Shown piece after piece: positions 17,336 through 25,614 of a DNA stretch of 60,338 bases. Each line of letters starts with the position of its first letter. Positions within the stretch are counted from its first letter, which is position 1. The position numbers were made by a program, and so were the translations under genes. Source of the stretch: an uncultured Eubacteriales bacterium (GTDB lineage: Bacteria; Bacillota; Clostridia; Lachnospirales; Anaerotignaceae). A model generated the notes under the pieces. It had not been told where the DNA came from. It ran no database searches and saw nothing but the letters and a program-made list of their open reading frames with translations. The DNA is taken from contig CAKQPE010000003.1 of NCBI GenBank assembly GCA_934256695.1, forward strand, positions 1 through 60,338. Reading direction: 5' to 3'.

Positions 17336-18031
17336 ATGTTTAAAAAAAAGTTTATGTTTATTTTTTTAACTGCTGTTTTTATATTAGTCACTGTTGCCGC
17401 AAAACAAATAGTTTCTCATAACACAGCCTTGGTTTTTATGCCGTTAAGCAGTTTTGCGGTAGTTATAGATGCAGGTCACGGCGGCTGGGACCCTGGTAAA
17501 ACAGCTGCAAACGGACTGAATGAAAAAGATATTAACCTTGATATAGCACAAAAAACAGCGGATTTTCTTGAAGAAGCCGGAGCAGATGTCTATATTACCC
17601 GAACATCGGATTCGGCATTGGGTGAAAGCAAAAGAAGCGATATGAAAAAACGAATAGATATAATAGAAGACAGCCGAGCAGATATAATGATAAGCATACA
17701 TCAAAATTCTTATCCGTCCGAAAAAGCCAAAGGAGCACAGGTTTTTTATTTCAAAAAATCCGAAAACGGGCATATGCTTGCGGATTGTATACAAAAAAGT
17801 CTTATACAATGCCTTGACGAAAAAAACACACGTACCGCAAAGGAAAACAACAACTACTATGTTCTTAAAAATACGGAGATACCTTCTGTTATAATAGAGT
17901 GTGGTTTCTTATCTAATCCGGAGGAAGAAAAGCTTTTAAATACGGAAAAGTATCGCCTAAAAACAGCATGGGCAATTTTTGACGGTATATTAACGTATTT
18001 TGAAAAATACAGTACAGAAGACAGGGCATAA
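17336..18031 (+). CDS. cwlD: CwlD-like N-acetylmuramoyl-L-alanine amidase
   Basis: The 231-residue protein has an N-terminal membrane anchor or signal (about 5-25) and an Amidase_3 domain. Zinc-site motifs: VVIDAGHGGWDPG (His), NEKDINLDIA (Glu), ISIHQNSY (His) and the catalytic IIECGFLSNPEEE. The length and segments such as RIDIIEDSRADIMISIHQN and GAQVFYF match CwlD, which makes muramic-lactam in the spore cortex for germination. That supports a spore-former. ATG 17336 is chosen; GGGGAGG is 13 bases before it, rather far, so an upstream start remains possible. AmiC/LytC-type amidase is the alternative. Confidence 0.82.
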   Translation: MFKKKFMFIFLTAVFILVTVAAKQIVSHNTALVFMPLSSFAVVIDAGHGGWDPGKTAANGLNEKDINLDIAQKTADFLEEAGADVYITRTSDSALGESKRSDMKKRIDIIEDSRADIMISIHQNSYPSEKAKGAQVFYFKKSENGHMLADCIQKSLIQCLDEKNTRTAKENNNYYVLKNTEIPSVIIECGFLSNPEEEKLLNTEKYRLKTAWAIFDGILTYFEKYSTEDRA

Positions 18032-18043
18032 AAACCCGAAATA

Positions 18044-18085
18044 AAAAAGGATCGAAGTTCAAAATTGAACATAGGATCCTTTTTT
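18044..18085 (+). terminator. cwlD terminator
   Basis: AAAAAGGATC.. / ..GGATCCTTTTTT, with an inner GTTCAA/TTGAAC stem, lies 12 bases after the stop. Confidence 0.8.
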
Positions 18086-18196
18086 GAGTGTAATGATTTA
18101 TTTTGGGGTTAGGATTCAATATTTAAATATTGTCTGAAGGAGTGGAAAAACAATATTTTTTCAAAGAGATTTTCGGAGAAATTATTGATAATGTTT

Positions 18197-19408
18197 TCAG
18201 TCTCCAAGAGCCTGTTTTAAATCTGCTATTATATCATCTGCATCTTCAAGACCTACAGACATTCTTATCATACCGTCTGTAATACCGGCAGCTTCTCTTA
18301 TTTCTTTAGGAATCATTGTATGTGTCATTGCGGCAGCCTGCTCAACAAGTGTCTCTGTATCGCCAAGTGAAACCGCAAGTGTACATAATTTAAGGTTATT
18401 GATAAATTTCTTTCCTGCCTCAAGTCCGCCGGCTACGTCAAAGCTGATCATACCGCCGCCGCCTTTCATCTGACGTTTGGCTATTTCGTACTGTGGATTT
18501 GATTTAAGAAGCGGATAACGAACTATTTCAATCTTAGGGTTTGCGTCAAGCCATTCAGCTATTTTAAGAGCATTTTCGTTGTACTGTTTCATTCTTACGC
18601 CGAGAGTCTTTAAACCTCTTGTTGCAAGGAAGGCTGTAAACGGAGCTATAACGGAACCGAAGTGCATTAATGTGCCGAGACGACATTCACGAAGGAATTC
18701 CTTATCGTTTGATATAACGGCACCGCCGAGAATATCACCGTGACCGCCGATATATTTTGTAAGGCTGTGGATAACAACATCAACACCGAGGTCAAGCGGA
18801 TTTGTGTTGTAAGGTGTGGCAAATGTGTTGTCTACAAATACCTTTATGCCGTGTTTGTGAGCTATTTCAACAACAGCCTGAATATCAACAAGTACCATTG
18901 TAGGGTTGGCAGGTGATTCAAGATAAATAAGCTTTGTATTAGGCTTGATTAATTTTTCAAGCTCGTCAATGTTTGCGGAATCAAATGTATCATGCTCAAT
19001 GCCGAATCTTGGAAGATAATCGCTTGTAATATCCTCTGTGCCGGAATATTTAGCTTTTGTAAAAATAGCATGGTCGCCTACTTTTAAAAGAGCAAATAAT
19101 GCACCGGAAACGGCACCCATACCGGAAGCATACGCAACAGCACCTACACCGTGTTCAAGAGCAGCCAGTTTCTGTTCAAGAGCGTCCTGAGTAGGGTTTG
19201 TTATTCTGCTGTATGCAAAGCTTTCCGCATAGTCATCGCAAGCCTTAACTGCATCGTCTGTTGAATCAAAGTAGAAAGTTGATGTCTGATATATAGGAGC
19301 AACCAGAGCACCGTACTGGTCTCTCGGTTCACCTGCGTGTACTTCCACTGTGTTAAATTTATAATCTCCCGCATTAAAATCAGGATGTTTAAGTTTTAAG
19401 TTACTCAT
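18197..19408 (-). CDS. Methionine gamma-lyase-type PLP enzyme (Cys/Met metabolism)
   Basis: The 403-residue protein belongs to the trans-sulphuration enzyme family. Seen: PIYQTSTFYFDS, AYSRITNPTQDALE, the PLP-phosphate loop ASGMGAVSGAL, VDNTFATPYNTNPL, and the PLP lysine in HSLTKYIGGHGDILGG. Methionine gamma-lyase, O-acetylhomoserine sulfhydrylase and cystathionine lyase are hard to separate by eye; the N-terminal VHAGEPRDQYGALVAPIYQT fits methionine gamma-lyase best. That enzyme yields methanethiol, ammonia and 2-oxobutyrate, which the por complex could oxidise (inference). GGAGGTG is 10 bases before the start. The gene lies downstream of lysR and opposite brnQ. Confidence 0.82.
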   Translation of the reverse strand: MSNLKLKHPDFNAGDYKFNTVEVHAGEPRDQYGALVAPIYQTSTFYFDSTDDAVKACDDYAESFAYSRITNPTQDALEQKLAALEHGVGAVAYASGMGAVSGALFALLKVGDHAIFTKAKYSGTEDITSDYLPRFGIEHDTFDSANIDELEKLIKPNTKLIYLESPANPTMVLVDIQAVVEIAHKHGIKVFVDNTFATPYNTNPLDLGVDVVIHSLTKYIGGHGDILGGAVISNDKEFLRECRLGTLMHFGSVIAPFTAFLATRGLKTLGVRMKQYNENALKIAEWLDANPKIEIVRYPLLKSNPQYEIAKRQMKGGGGMISFDVAGGLEAGKKFINNLKLCTLAVSLGDTETLVEQAAAMTHTMIPKEIREAAGITDGMIRMSVGLEDADDIIADLKQALGD

Positions 19409-19540
19409 AAAAACAGCACCTCCAAAAGTCCTAAAAATTATTTTTGCCTGTGTTTTACGTATTTCTCTTTACGGGCTTTAGGATAACACACCGGGTTTTA
19501 AATTTGAAATAACCTAAAACTATTGCATTTTATAACTAAA

Positions 19541-20458
19541 TCATTTAGCGGCAGAGTTGTTAAGCTGTTTTTTTAAATACCTTATAAACTTTTTTTCTAT
19601 AGGCTCAAGCTGTTTTTTCTTTATACCTACCCAACCAAGTTCAACTATATCATATGTATCTATAGGTATGCTTGTTATCTCCTGTCCGAGACGCTTTGAT
19701 ACAATGCCCGTTCCTATATCATAGGCTTTGCAGTCACGCATAAGACCGAGACTTATATATAAATCGCTTATATAAATTACTTTTTTAGGATAGAAATTAG
19801 GCAGTATCATTTCTTCCGAGAAAAAACCGGGAGAGTCGTAATTCTGGTCATATATTATACATGGAAATTCCTCTAAATCATCAACGGTTACAAGGCTCTT
19901 TTTTGCAAGCGGATGAGAGTGTGAAACAAATATATGCGGCTTTGTTTTGGCTATAAGATGAAATTCAAGGTTATTGTCGCTTAATGTTTTTTCCATGTTT
20001 TTGCGGTTTATGTCGCTTAAAAACAATATTCCCATATTGCTGTTTTGCTTTCTTACGTCTTCTATTATGGTTGCGGTCTGGGTCTGGTTTATGCCGAAAA
20101 TATACTGGTTTTCTTTCGTGTCTTTTACAAAATCATTAAAAGCCTGTGCAACAAAGTCATAGTGCTGGCTTGATAAATAAAATGTCGGTTTGCTTTCTGC
20201 TTCTGCTGAAGAAAAATATTCGTTTATATAGTCTGCATCTCTCAAAAGTTTACTGCCGAGACGGAGGAGCTCACGACCTTCGTCTGTTATGCTTATGCCT
20301 GTGGAAGAACGGATGAAAATGGTTATTCCTAATTCTGCTTCAAGAGAGTGGACAAGGTTGCTTATACTGGGCTGTGATACATAAAGCTTTTGAGCTGCCT
20401 TGCTGAATGAGCCGCAGCTTTCTACCGTAGCAACGTATTTTAGCTGTTGAAGTGTCAT
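19541..20458 (-). CDS. LysR-family regulator
   Basis: The 305-residue protein has a classical LysR N-terminal HTH (MTLQQLKYVATVESCGSFSKAAQ..., YVSQPSISNLVHSLE) and a periplasmic-binding-like effector domain. It lies between the methionine gamma-lyase-type gene (downstream, same strand) and brnQ (divergent), so these are the likely targets, with an amino acid or its breakdown product as effector (inference). GGAGG precedes the start. Confidence 0.9.
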   Translation of the reverse strand: MTLQQLKYVATVESCGSFSKAAQKLYVSQPSISNLVHSLEAELGITIFIRSSTGISITDEGRELLRLGSKLLRDADYINEYFSSAEAESKPTFYLSSQHYDFVAQAFNDFVKDTKENQYIFGINQTQTATIIEDVRKQNSNMGILFLSDINRKNMEKTLSDNNLEFHLIAKTKPHIFVSHSHPLAKKSLVTVDDLEEFPCIIYDQNYDSPGFFSEEMILPNFYPKKVIYISDLYISLGLMRDCKAYDIGTGIVSKRLGQEITSIPIDTYDIVELGWVGIKKKQLEPIEKKFIRYLKKQLNNSAAK

Positions 20459-20520
20459 ATAAAAACCTCCGTTTATGATGATTAATTTTTTGAAATTTAA
20501 AGTTTTCTTATTTTAGTCAT

Positions 20521-20537
20521 GGTATACCAAAAATACC
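20521..20537. promoter_or_regulatory. Candidate LysR box between lysR and brnQ
   Basis: GGTAT-N7-ATACC, a 17-bp interrupted palindrome of the T-N11-A kind, lies 63 bases upstream of lysR in a 307-base divergent gap. The rest of the gap (20538-20765) is AT-rich. A TACAAT -10 for brnQ at 20703-20708 has no clear -35, which would suit activator control. Confidence 0.55.
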
Positions 20538-20765
20538 TATAAATCAAATAGGAAAGGTAAACAATGCTGTTTTTCAGTAAAATTATAGCACATTTTGTTT
20601 GCGATTTGTAATTTTAAACGTAAACATTAGGTATGGTGCTATATGTTTACGTTATAATGCTGAATAACATTTTTTTATTTCTTATGGTTTATGTCAATAT
20701 GATACAATAACAACGTATTAAGGAACAAGGAATTATACAAAAAAATTTTAAAGGGGCGAATTTAT

Positions 20766-22067
20766 ATGAAAGAAAAAAAGAACAGATTTGAACTGCTTTT
20801 TATAGGTCTTGCATTCTTTGCCACATATTTCGGAGCAGGAAACCTTATTTTTCCGCCTATGCTTGGCTTAGAGGACGGAAACCAATGGCTTCCGGGTGCG
20901 TTGGGACTTATCATCTCCGGTGTTGCACTTCCGCTTATCTGTATAGTAATATTCGGATATATGGAAGACATGGAGCAGTGGATGTACGACCATCTGGGAA
21001 TTAAGTATTACAAAGCATATCTTGCTTTAATGCTTGTTGTCGGCTGTCAGCTTTGTGCCGTACCGAGAACAGGTGCCGTAGGCATTGAGCTTGGTGTTCA
21101 GTCAATATCAAGTTCCGTACCTTATGTTATAGCAGTTATCATTTATTTTATAGTAGTAATATTTTTTACAAAGACAGAAGAAAGTGCTCTTGACCACATA
21201 GGCAAAATACTTACACCTTTAATGGTTATCATTCTTTTTATACTTGTTGTTAAGAATTTTATATCTCCTGTTGACACACCTGTTGATACAGGTATCGGCG
21301 GCGGTGCATTTCTCCACTCACTTCTTACAGGCTACGGTACAGGCGACTTAATAGTATCATTCCTTATGGCTTCTGTTTTCCTTGGCAGCGTTCAGGCAAA
21401 AGGCTACAAAAAAGGAAAAGAATGTGGCAATGCCACACTTAAAGCCGCAATAATTGCCCTTATATGTCTTGCTTTTATATACGGCGGACTTCTTTATCTC
21501 GGTGCATGCGGCGGAAGTCACTTTGACCCATCTATCGGCAATGCAAAACTTCTTACAGGCTTAATCGAAATGAGCGGTGGTTCCCTTGCACGTCAGGCTC
21601 TCGGTGTTGCCGTAACACTTGCTTGCCTTACAACAGCTATAGGTGAAACAACAGCCACATCGCAGTTTTTCTATAAAGAATTTAAAGGTAAAATCAAATA
21701 TCGTTACATATCAATATTCTGGGCAATAGTAAGTATGTGTGTATCCCTTGTAGGTCTTAACAAACTTCTTGCCATAATATCTCCTATGTTTACAGCTTTC
21801 TACGCAGTAGGTCTTTCCCTTCTTCTTATCATTCTGCTCAGAAAGGTTACACCTAACGACACAGCCAACAGAGGTGCATTATATGTTGTTACAGTATTTG
21901 CAGTAGCAGAGCTTTTAATCGCATATGTGCCAAATATGCCGGTTGTATCAACGGTTGTTCATGCAATACCGCTTCAGACAAACGGCTTTGGCTGGATTGT
22001 TCCTTTCATAGTCGGTTATGTTGTAGGTGCTGTAATAGGAATGAGCAAAAAGAAAGTCGAAGCATAA
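20766..22067 (+). CDS. brnQ: Branched-chain amino acid:cation symporter BrnQ
   Basis: The 433-residue LIVCS-family carrier has 12 or so membrane helices. The N-terminal ELLFIGLAFFATYFGAGNLIFPPMLG is the family signature, and LGACGG and TTAIGETTATSQFF follow. It imports Leu, Ile and Val with sodium or protons. It has its own terminator at 22110-22145. Divergence from lysR suggests regulation linked to amino-acid state. Confidence 0.93.
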   Translation: MKEKKNRFELLFIGLAFFATYFGAGNLIFPPMLGLEDGNQWLPGALGLIISGVALPLICIVIFGYMEDMEQWMYDHLGIKYYKAYLALMLVVGCQLCAVPRTGAVGIELGVQSISSSVPYVIAVIIYFIVVIFFTKTEESALDHIGKILTPLMVIILFILVVKNFISPVDTPVDTGIGGGAFLHSLLTGYGTGDLIVSFLMASVFLGSVQAKGYKKGKECGNATLKAAIIALICLAFIYGGLLYLGACGGSHFDPSIGNAKLLTGLIEMSGGSLARQALGVAVTLACLTTAIGETTATSQFFYKEFKGKIKYRYISIFWAIVSMCVSLVGLNKLLAIISPMFTAFYAVGLSLLLIILLRKVTPNDTANRGALYVVTVFAVAELLIAYVPNMPVVSTVVHAIPLQTNGFGWIVPFIVGYVVGAVIGMSKKKVEA

Positions 22068-22109
22068 TCATTGACCACCCAAAAATAAAAACAATATAAA
22101 AACTAAAAA

Positions 22110-22145
22110 AACAACCGTATCGTAAAAAGGTATGGTTGTTTTTTT
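22110..22145 (+). terminator. brnQ terminator
   Basis: AACAACCGTA / TATGGTTGTT is followed by a run of seven or more T. Confidence 0.85.
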
Positions 22146-22336
22146 AGACCTGACCAAGGAAAAGGCTTGACCTGAACTTTAACAAAAAGCAATTTGTACA
22201 AAATCACAAATTTGATTTTTTATAACTACCTTTATCGACACACAAAAACTCCCATGACTGATGTCATGGGAGTTTATTAAAAGTTTTACTCAATTTTTTT
22301 CAAAAAATTGCAGGGTGTGGGACAGAGTCCCACGGT
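22144..22336. repeat. Half-degenerate module next to the DUF2798 gene
   Basis: The left half is worn (CAAGGAAAAGGCTTG; CAATTTGT/ACAAATTTG). The right half is intact: H3 CTCCCATGAC/GTCATGGGAG (about 22250-22272), H2 CAATTTTTTTCAAAAAATTG, H1 GTGGGACAGAGTCCCAC. The right edge GGTC touches the stop codon of the minus-strand DUF2798 gene with no base between. Confidence 0.8.
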
Positions 22337-22337
22337 C

Positions 22338-22796
22338 TTATTTGTTTTTAAATATTTTTCCGAAGATAAATCTTACAATAGGTCCGGCATAAAAAATCTG
22401 CCAGAAAAATGCCATGGGAAAGTTCATAACTGTTGTCTGTGCCCATACGGCAATGAAATCCTTGCCCGCATGCTTAAACAACAGTGTTGCAAAAAAACTC
22501 ATGGCCGGACACATAAGACAAACTATCATTGACGAAATGGCAATAGTTATAAAAATAGGTCTGTCTGTTGGCTTAACAATCCTAAATGCAAGCATTGCCG
22601 CAAGCTTTTCGACAACAAACATTTCCAGTACAAAGGCTATGGGCCACATTATTTTAAGCTCACTAAAAGCCATAATAAAAACGGAATTGCTCATACCGCC
22701 TACGTTAAGGCTGATGTTGTAGCATATCATAACATAAACCATGGCAAAAGCCATTCCAAGGGTAAATATAACACTTTGTAACTTAGTTTTTGGCAT
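22338..22796 (-). CDS. DUF2798 membrane protein
   Basis: The 152-residue protein has four membrane helices in two similar halves, each with an MxxxFPMAFxxx- or SELKIMWPIAF-like second helix, as in DUF2798 proteins. Function is unknown in the family. AAAGGAG lies 9 bases upstream of the start. It is divergent from the YbaN-like gene. Confidence 0.78.
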   Translation of the reverse strand: MPKTKLQSVIFTLGMAFAMVYVMICYNISLNVGGMSNSVFIMAFSELKIMWPIAFVLEMFVVEKLAAMLAFRIVKPTDRPIFITIAISSMIVCLMCPAMSFFATLLFKHAGKDFIAVWAQTTVMNFPMAFFWQIFYAGPIVRFIFGKIFKNK

Positions 22797-23127
22797 AAAA
22801 AAATTCTCCTTTCAAATAACGCACGCATAATTAAATGTGTGTTGTTCGTTAGTCATGGGAGAAAAGCCATGTATCGTTTCCAATTAAAAACCAAAATAAT
22901 TATATATTAAATTACAGTCTGAAAAATTACAGAACGGTTGATAGTATAGCACAAAAAACAGAGTTTAGTAAGAATTTTTTTATATATACAAAAGAAACGT
23001 AAATATATACATTCTAAATACAAAATATAGATATTTGTTTATATATTTTTAACATAATCTGTATTGATTTTTAAAAAAGAGACACTATAATGAATTAAAA
23101 GAATTAAAGAGAAAGGAGCTGTTTGAT
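22797..23127. other. 331-base divergent gap between DUF2798 and YbaN-like genes
   Basis: It holds short dyads (CATGGGAGAAAAGCCATG near 22854-22871; CACGCAT/ATGTGTG near 22822-22845) that could be operators or a leader hairpin for the DUF2798 gene. The rest is AT-rich (22900-23090) with no gene seen. Confidence 0.4.
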
Positions 23128-23424
23128 ATAAAAATAATATATATTATTTTAGGTGTGTTTTTTGCCGCTTTCGGCTTAATGGGTCTTGCACTGCCGGTAG
23201 TGCCGCAGATACCGTTTTTTCTTTTGGCAGTGTTATTCTTTTCAGAGGCTTCGCCTAAGTTTGAAAAAAAGATTAAAAGCACAAAGATATATTTAAAATA
23301 TATAGAACCTGTTTCTGATAAATTGAAGCTAAAAAAATGGATAAAAGCTTTGAGTATATTTTTATTTGTTGTATTGTGTGTTTCTGCTGTTGCAGGCGGT
23401 GTTGTGTGGGTGGTAAAAAGATAA
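23128..23424 (+). CDS. YbaN-like DUF454 membrane protein, probable AUA start
   Basis: The small membrane protein belongs to the DUF454 (YbaN) family, with the signature GLALPVVPQIPFFLLAVLFF, the SxxFEKKI segment and a C-terminal helix. No ATG, GTG or TTG lies in frame where the homologous start should be. With ATA 23128 as start the N-terminus reads KIIYIILGVFFAAFG, as in relatives, and AAAGGAG is 9 bases upstream. The first conventional in-frame start, GTG 23155, would cut the first helix and has no ribosome site. So either AUA initiates or a former ATG has mutated. Function of the family is unknown. Confidence 0.75.
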   Translation: MKIIYIILGVFFAAFGLMGLALPVVPQIPFFLLAVLFFSEASPKFEKKIKSTKIYLKYIEPVSDKLKLKKWIKALSIFLFVVLCVSAVAGGVVWVVKR

Positions 23425-23439
23425 AATCTTGGAGATTGT

Positions 23440-23676
23440 GTATCAATACAAAATCATTTTTCGTAAATCCGTTTGCAATGTTTTTAAGCCTTCTCCCTGG
23501 TGGAGAAGACTGACCCTTCCGTCAAACCTACGGTTTGCCACCTTCCCTTTCAGGGACGGCTTTCGGCAAATTTATATTTAATCTCAAAATACCGTGATTT
23601 ATTCACGGTATTTTATTAAAAGTTTTGATCCAACTTTTTCAAAAGTTGGTCAGGGTGTGGGACGGAGTCCCACGGT
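23440..23676. repeat. Half module with unit B, opposite orientation
   Basis: Reading left to right: part of unit B (CCTTCTCCCTGGTGGAGAAG, then CAAACCTACGGTTTG and CCCTTTCAGGG), then H3 TACCGTGA/TCACGGTA, H2 CCAACTTTTTCAAAAGTTGG and H1 GTGGGACGGAGTCCCAC. The right edge is 3 bases from the stop of the minus-strand LysR gene. Confidence 0.8.
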
Positions 23677-23679
23677 TTG

Positions 23680-24555
23680 TTACGGTTTCAGCATATTTCG
23701 GGCATATTCTATAAATTTAAGTGCGGCAGGTGAGGCAGACTCCAGTGAATAAAGACCTATGCCGAGAACGCGTTTAAACGGCGGTTTAATGGGTATTATA
23801 TGTATGTCCTGAAAATGCCGTTTCGTTATCAGCTCCGGCAATATACTTATTCCAAGACCGCTTTCGACCATGCTCATTATGGCAATATCGTCTTTTGATG
23901 AGAATTTTACGTTTACGTCTATACCGCTTTTTTTAATTACATTTGCAACGTCACAGTCGTTATCGGTTTCCATTGCAGCCATTATAAACGGGTATTTTTC
24001 AAACTCATGTACATCAAAGCCGTCCTTGCTCTGTACCGGATAATGTGCCGGAACAACAGCTACCATAGGGTCGTTGTAAAGAGGTATACATTCAAATTCA
24101 TCGTTTTCCTGCAAACTTGTAAGTCCAAGGTCAACGGTGTGGTCAAGTATCCAGTCATGTATCTCCTGTATACTGCCTTCTTTAAGGTCAATCTTTATCT
24201 GTGGGTAGTTCTGCTGGAAACTTTTTAAAACAGGTGAAAGCATATTTATTGATATGCTCTGGAACGTGCCTACGGTTATGCGGCCTTTTGTAATGCCGTG
24301 TATGGAGGAGATTGTTTCCGAAAGTTTTTCCATTCCGCGGGCAAGCTCCTTGGCAACGGGAAGAAGGAGCTGTCCTTCCGGTGTAATAGTTACACCGCTT
24401 TTAGAACGGAAAAAGAGCTTAAACCCAAGTTCGTCCTCTGTTCGGTTTAAAGTATGGCTCAGACCACTCTGGGTATAGCCTAAGTTTTCGGCGGCTTTTG
24501 TTATATTTCCGCAAGATGCTATTTCTATAAATATCTTTGTAAAGTTTGAATCCAT
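23680..24555 (-). CDS. LysR-family regulator beside the HAD gene
   Basis: The 291-residue protein has the LysR HTH (MDSNFTKIFIEIASCGNITK, then ENLGYTQSGLSHTLNR) and an effector domain. It starts at ATG 24555, with AAAGG 10 bases upstream; an ATG at 24588 has no ribosome site. It is divergent from the haloacid-dehalogenase-like gene with an operator-like dyad between, so it probably controls that gene. Confidence 0.9.
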   Translation of the reverse strand: MDSNFTKIFIEIASCGNITKAAENLGYTQSGLSHTLNRTEDELGFKLFFRSKSGVTITPEGQLLLPVAKELARGMEKLSETISSIHGITKGRITVGTFQSISINMLSPVLKSFQQNYPQIKIDLKEGSIQEIHDWILDHTVDLGLTSLQENDEFECIPLYNDPMVAVVPAHYPVQSKDGFDVHEFEKYPFIMAAMETDNDCDVANVIKKSGIDVNVKFSSKDDIAIMSMVESGLGISILPELITKRHFQDIHIIPIKPPFKRVLGIGLYSLESASPAALKFIEYARNMLKP

Positions 24556-24581
24556 AGTATCATACCTTTCGTAATTATAAT

Positions 24582-24596
24582 ATGCCAAATTGACAT
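24582..24596. promoter_or_regulatory. Candidate LysR box upstream of the HAD gene
   Basis: ATGCCAAATTGACAT is a near-perfect 15-bp palindrome with the T-N11-A form. It lies 23-37 bases from the -35 region of the HAD gene promoter. Confidence 0.5.
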
Positions 24597-24618
24597 GATA
24601 AACATTAAAAATTGACGC

Positions 24619-24646
24619 TTTACTTATGGATAAAATTAATTATAAT
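24619..24646 (+). promoter_or_regulatory. Promoter of the HAD gene
   Basis: TTTACT (24619-24624), a 16-base spacer and consensus TATAAT (24641-24646); the 5' leader is about 95 bases. Confidence 0.6.
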
Positions 24647-24744
24647 GGTTATTGTAAACAAGTTCAAGAGAACTTGTACAAACACAAAGAGAAGATAATA
24701 TATTTTTAAGGTTGAATTTTTAATTTATAAGGAGTGTATTTAAA

Positions 24745-25479
24745 ATGGCAAGATTAGTACCTAAGGCAATCACATTCGACGTATACGGAACACTTATTGA
24801 CTGGGAAGGCGAAATCCAGGATTACTTCAAAGGCTTCCTTGAGAAAAAAGGCATTACATCAGCTACACCTTATCAGGTACAGCAGAGATGGGAAATCCTT
24901 CAGTTCGATTATATCAAGGAATACAGACCATACCGTCAGGTATTAAAAGATACTCTTGGCATCACATGCAGAGATTTCGGTTTCGACTTCACAGAGCAGG
25001 ATGCTGTTGATTTCTCAGAAACAATGGCTCACTGGAGAGCATTCCCTGATACAGTAGAAGCTATCAAGGAACTTAGAAAATACACAAAATGCGTTATGCT
25101 TACAAACACAGATAACGACATAATCAGAGCTACACTTGGCAACGCTGGTATCGAAGTTGATGACATCATCACAGCTGAAGATGCAGGCTGCTACAAACCA
25201 CATCACGGCGGTTTCCTTCTTTCCCAGAAGAAACTTGGTCTTACAGTAGACGAAATGATGCATGCAGGTTTCGGTTTCAAATATGACGTAATCCCTGGCA
25301 ACGAACTTGGCTACAGAACAATCTGGGTAAACAGACAGGGTATCTGCAGACCAATCGATGACGTAACAGGTGATCTTCGTCAGTACTGCAAAGAAGACAT
25401 CATGTGTGGCGACCTTAAGACACTTGCTTACATCATCAAAGGTATGCACGCAACAGATGTAGAAAACGGCGAAGCTTAA
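24745..25479 (+). CDS. Haloacid dehalogenase type II-like hydrolase (HAD)
   Basis: The 244-residue protein has motif I DVYGTL (nucleophile Asp near residue 12), motif II MLTNTDND, the motif III lysine in CYKPHH, and a family-specific motif IV region GFGFKYDVIPGNELGYRTIWVNR. That last layout is like L-2-haloacid dehalogenase and its relatives. Dehalogenase activity is not certain; many such proteins are phosphatases. Codon use is striking: TTC, ATC, GAC and TAC predominate, whereas neighbours use TTT and ATT/ATA. This suggests very high expression. It has a strong promoter, its own terminator and a divergent LysR. Confidence 0.85.
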   Translation: MARLVPKAITFDVYGTLIDWEGEIQDYFKGFLEKKGITSATPYQVQQRWEILQFDYIKEYRPYRQVLKDTLGITCRDFGFDFTEQDAVDFSETMAHWRAFPDTVEAIKELRKYTKCVMLTNTDNDIIRATLGNAGIEVDDIITAEDAGCYKPHHGGFLLSQKKLGLTVDEMMHAGFGFKYDVIPGNELGYRTIWVNRQGICRPIDDVTGDLRQYCKEDIMCGDLKTLAYIIKGMHATDVENGEA

Positions 25480-25544
25480 TTTTCTATATTAAAAATACAT
25501 AGGGAAAATCCTATTTAAGAGTTGGAAATTTCAAAGGGAATCTT

Positions 25545-25576
25545 ACCGTACTGTCTTTTGGCAGTACGGTTTTTTT
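25545..25576 (+). terminator. HAD gene terminator
   Basis: The perfect stem ACCGTACTG / CAGTACGGT with an 8-base loop is followed by TTTTTT. Confidence 0.88.
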
Positions 25577-25614
25577 AGCAATAAATTATTATAAAAAAAT
25601 TTCAATTTATGGAA

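Noticed and set aside
20651..20708. Consensus sigma-A promoter for brnQ
   Set aside because: TACAAT at 20703 has no acceptable -35 at 16-18 bases, so only a weak, possibly activator-dependent promoter is suggested.
22797..23085. Riboswitch upstream of DUF2798
   Set aside because: Short dyads are present, but nothing matches the conserved cores of riboswitch families I know.
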